From assembly GCA_013205585.1 (NCBI GenBank), contig JABMML010000034.1, positions 1 to 7,138 on the forward strand: a stretch of DNA of 7,138 nt, read 5' to 3'. This DNA comes from Chitinophagaceae bacterium (lineage in GTDB: Bacteria; Bacteroidota; Bacteroidia; Chitinophagales; Chitinophagaceae). The notes beneath the pieces were generated by a model, which searched no databases, was not told where the DNA came from, and saw only the letters and a list, made by a program, of their open reading frames with translations. Shown one piece after another: positions 6,029 through 7,138 of this stretch; within the stretch, counting starts at the first letter, position 1, and each line of letters starts with the position of its first letter. The translations under genes were made by a program, and so were the position numbers.

Positions 6029-7138
6029 TTAAGGTTTCTTATTAGTAGAAACTAAATAATAGCTACCTGTAGAGTAGTTGTTTGTTAAATCATTGAAAGT
6101 TACATCAGTAGCTGTAGGTGTTGCAGTATATGGGTAAGTAATAACACCATTCATTCCTAACAAACCATTTGCACCATAATCTCCATTAGGTTCTCCATAA
6201 GTTGTATTTCTTAACCACCATCTTCCTCCATCTTTAACTCTGTATGAATTTGCTGGTAAATTGGTAGATGCACCTGATGTACCATAGTAAGTTGGGTCTC
6301 TCATTATATAAGTTGTATAATTTGCAGCTGATGTATTATAAACTCCATATGCAGTTTGAAAATAATTAGAGAAACTTGACCCATAAGTTGACGGATTAGA
6401 AGTTATTGCAGCATTCACTGCGTTTGCCATAGCTCTCCAATGTTGTGGACTTCTTGGCATGACTAAATCTAGCCCTAAAGACGTACCCCCATTTGTTGCT
6501 GTTACAGTTGAAACACTTTGTCCTCCAATTACAAAATAAAAGTCATAGCCACCTCCCTCTTCTGTCATATCAACATACATTTGAATTGCATTAGATTGCC
6601 CAGCAGGTTTAATATAATACCATCCGGATGGACTTGTTGGGAAATTTTGTGCCAATTCATATCCACTTGCAGGCGCAGTAGCTTGAGATAAACCAGAACC
6701 AGCCGCAGGTGCAGGAGTTGTGAAACTTACTGGAGTGCCATAATTTGTCCCTTGACTATTTGTTGCATAAGAACTTACATAATAAGTGGTGTTAGGAATT
6801 AAGCCAGTTATTGTTCCTGTGTAAGAACCAGTTGTTCCAGATACCGTAGTAACACTATTAGTTAATGAAGGTATTGTCGTAGTTGCTGCAGTTGAATACA
6901 CAAAACCTCTTGCACTAATTGCAAGTCCATTATCTGAACTAATATTACCTGCCATAGCAGCTGTATAATAAGTTATTGAACTAGCTGCAGAAGTTGCTGC
7001 TACAGTTGGCGCTCTTAAGGTTGTAAAGCTTCGTTGCGAACCATAATCGGTACCATTACTATTTGTGGCATAGGCCCTCACATAGTAGGTTGTGGATAGA
7101 GTTAACCCAGATATATTACTTGTAAATGAACCACTACC
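6029..7138 (-). CDS. FN3-like repeat protein with a fibrinogen-like C-terminal domain, 5' end outside window
   Basis: The frame is open to the right edge, so the visible 369 residues are the C-terminal part of a longer protein. A GTG at 7081 lies inside a conserved repeat (YYVRAYATNS) and is not a real start. Residues 1-40 are the end of one FN3-like repeat, and 41-141 are a complete one with the Bacteroidota pattern ARGFVYST, GLIPNTTYYV, YATNSQGTNYG, SFTT. After an Ala/Pro/Gly linker (about 142-150), the rest looks like a fibrinogen-like or intelectin-like module: SGWYYIKPAG (171-180), MYVDMTEEGGGYDF (187-200) and GRWWLRN (305-311) recall the eukaryotic Gxxx-I-x-P-x-G, YCDMxxxGGGW and WW motifs. 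No cysteine is present anywhere in the visible part, and the YCDM cysteine is Val. The Ser/Thr/Tyr-rich make-up indicates a secreted or surface protein, with sugar or polymer binding as the best guess. No type IX secretion C-terminal domain is seen. Confidence 0.75.
   Translation of the reverse strand, partial: GSGSFTSNISGLTLSTTYYVRAYATNSNGTDYGSQRSFTTLRAPTVAATSAASSITYYTAAMAGNISSDNGLAISARGFVYSTAATTTIPSLTNSVTTVSGTTGSYTGTITGLIPNTTYYVSSYATNSQGTNYGTPVSFTTPAPAAGSGLSQATAPASGYELAQNFPTSPSGWYYIKPAGQSNAIQMYVDMTEEGGGYDFYFVIGGQSVSTVTATNGGTSLGLDLVMPRSPQHWRAMANAVNAAITSNPSTYGSSFSNYFQTAYGVYNTSAANYTTYIMRDPTYYGTSGASTNLPANSYRVKDGGRWWLRNTTYGEPNGDYGANGLLGMNGVITYPYTATPTATDVTFNDLTNNYSTGSYYLVSTNKKP
6716..7138 (-). 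repeat. Tandem FN3-like protein repeat, 101-residue period
   Basis: Residues 1-40 of the visible protein (7138-7019) and residues 102-141 (6835-6716) align without gaps across a spacing of 101 codons. Shared positions include GSF/GSY, I-S/T-GL, TTYYV, YATNS, YG and SFTT. The DNA copies have diverged more than the protein, so this is an old duplication within an array that most likely continues to the right of the window. Confidence 0.8.

Noticed and set aside
1..7138. Search for a defence system, CRISPR array, mobile element or new multi-gene cassette
   Set aside because: No spaced repeats, transposase, integrase, nuclease, reverse transcriptase or toxin-antitoxin pair was found; the genes are core envelope, redox and metabolic functions.

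Overview
The window looks like ordinary chromosome from a low-GC member of the Bacteroidota, probably near the Chitinophagaceae or another Sphingobacteriia-like group. This rests on four things: the protein families present (a long-insert dicluster ferredoxin of the Bacteroidota type, a Ddl with the SALTFNK motif, and a Thr/Ser-rich surface protein with FN3-like repeats); several matches to the Bacteroidota promoter consensus (TTG, about 19 bp, then TAnnTTTG); a lack of clear Shine-Dalgarno sequences; and AT-rich intergenic DNA. No RNA genes, CRISPR arrays, insertion sequences or phage genes were seen.

Left part (1-2768, minus strand): four genes in one direction. Reading with transcription these are ddl (D-alanine-D-alanine ligase), a membrane-anchored protein with three PASTA domains, a single-domain rhodanese, and the start of an S33 proline-iminopeptidase-like lipoprotein that is cut by the window edge exactly at its nucleophile serine. 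Gaps are 48, 118 and 44 bp. ddl and the PASTA gene look co-transcribed and share a peptidoglycan theme. The rhodanese may have its own promoter.

Middle (2769-4269): a 2[4Fe-4S] ferredoxin gene (minus) and a LuxC-type acyl-CoA reductase gene (plus) diverge from a 56-bp spacer that holds two face-to-face -7 promoter elements. A hairpin terminator separates the ferredoxin gene from ddl.

Right part (4270-7138): a two-PDZ HtrA/DegP-type serine protease (plus) follows a 142-bp control region with two inverted repeats placed on a good promoter match. A bidirectional-looking terminator separates it from a convergent gene (minus, 5' end outside the window). That gene encodes a secreted-looking protein made of FN3-like repeats and a cysteine-free C-terminal domain resembling fibrinogen-like/intelectin modules.

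Most of the window is core envelope and redox metabolism. I do not see a new multi-gene system. The parts most worth a second look are the FN3/fibrinogen-like surface protein, the overlapping divergent promoters, the htrA control region, and the kinase-less PASTA protein next to ddl.
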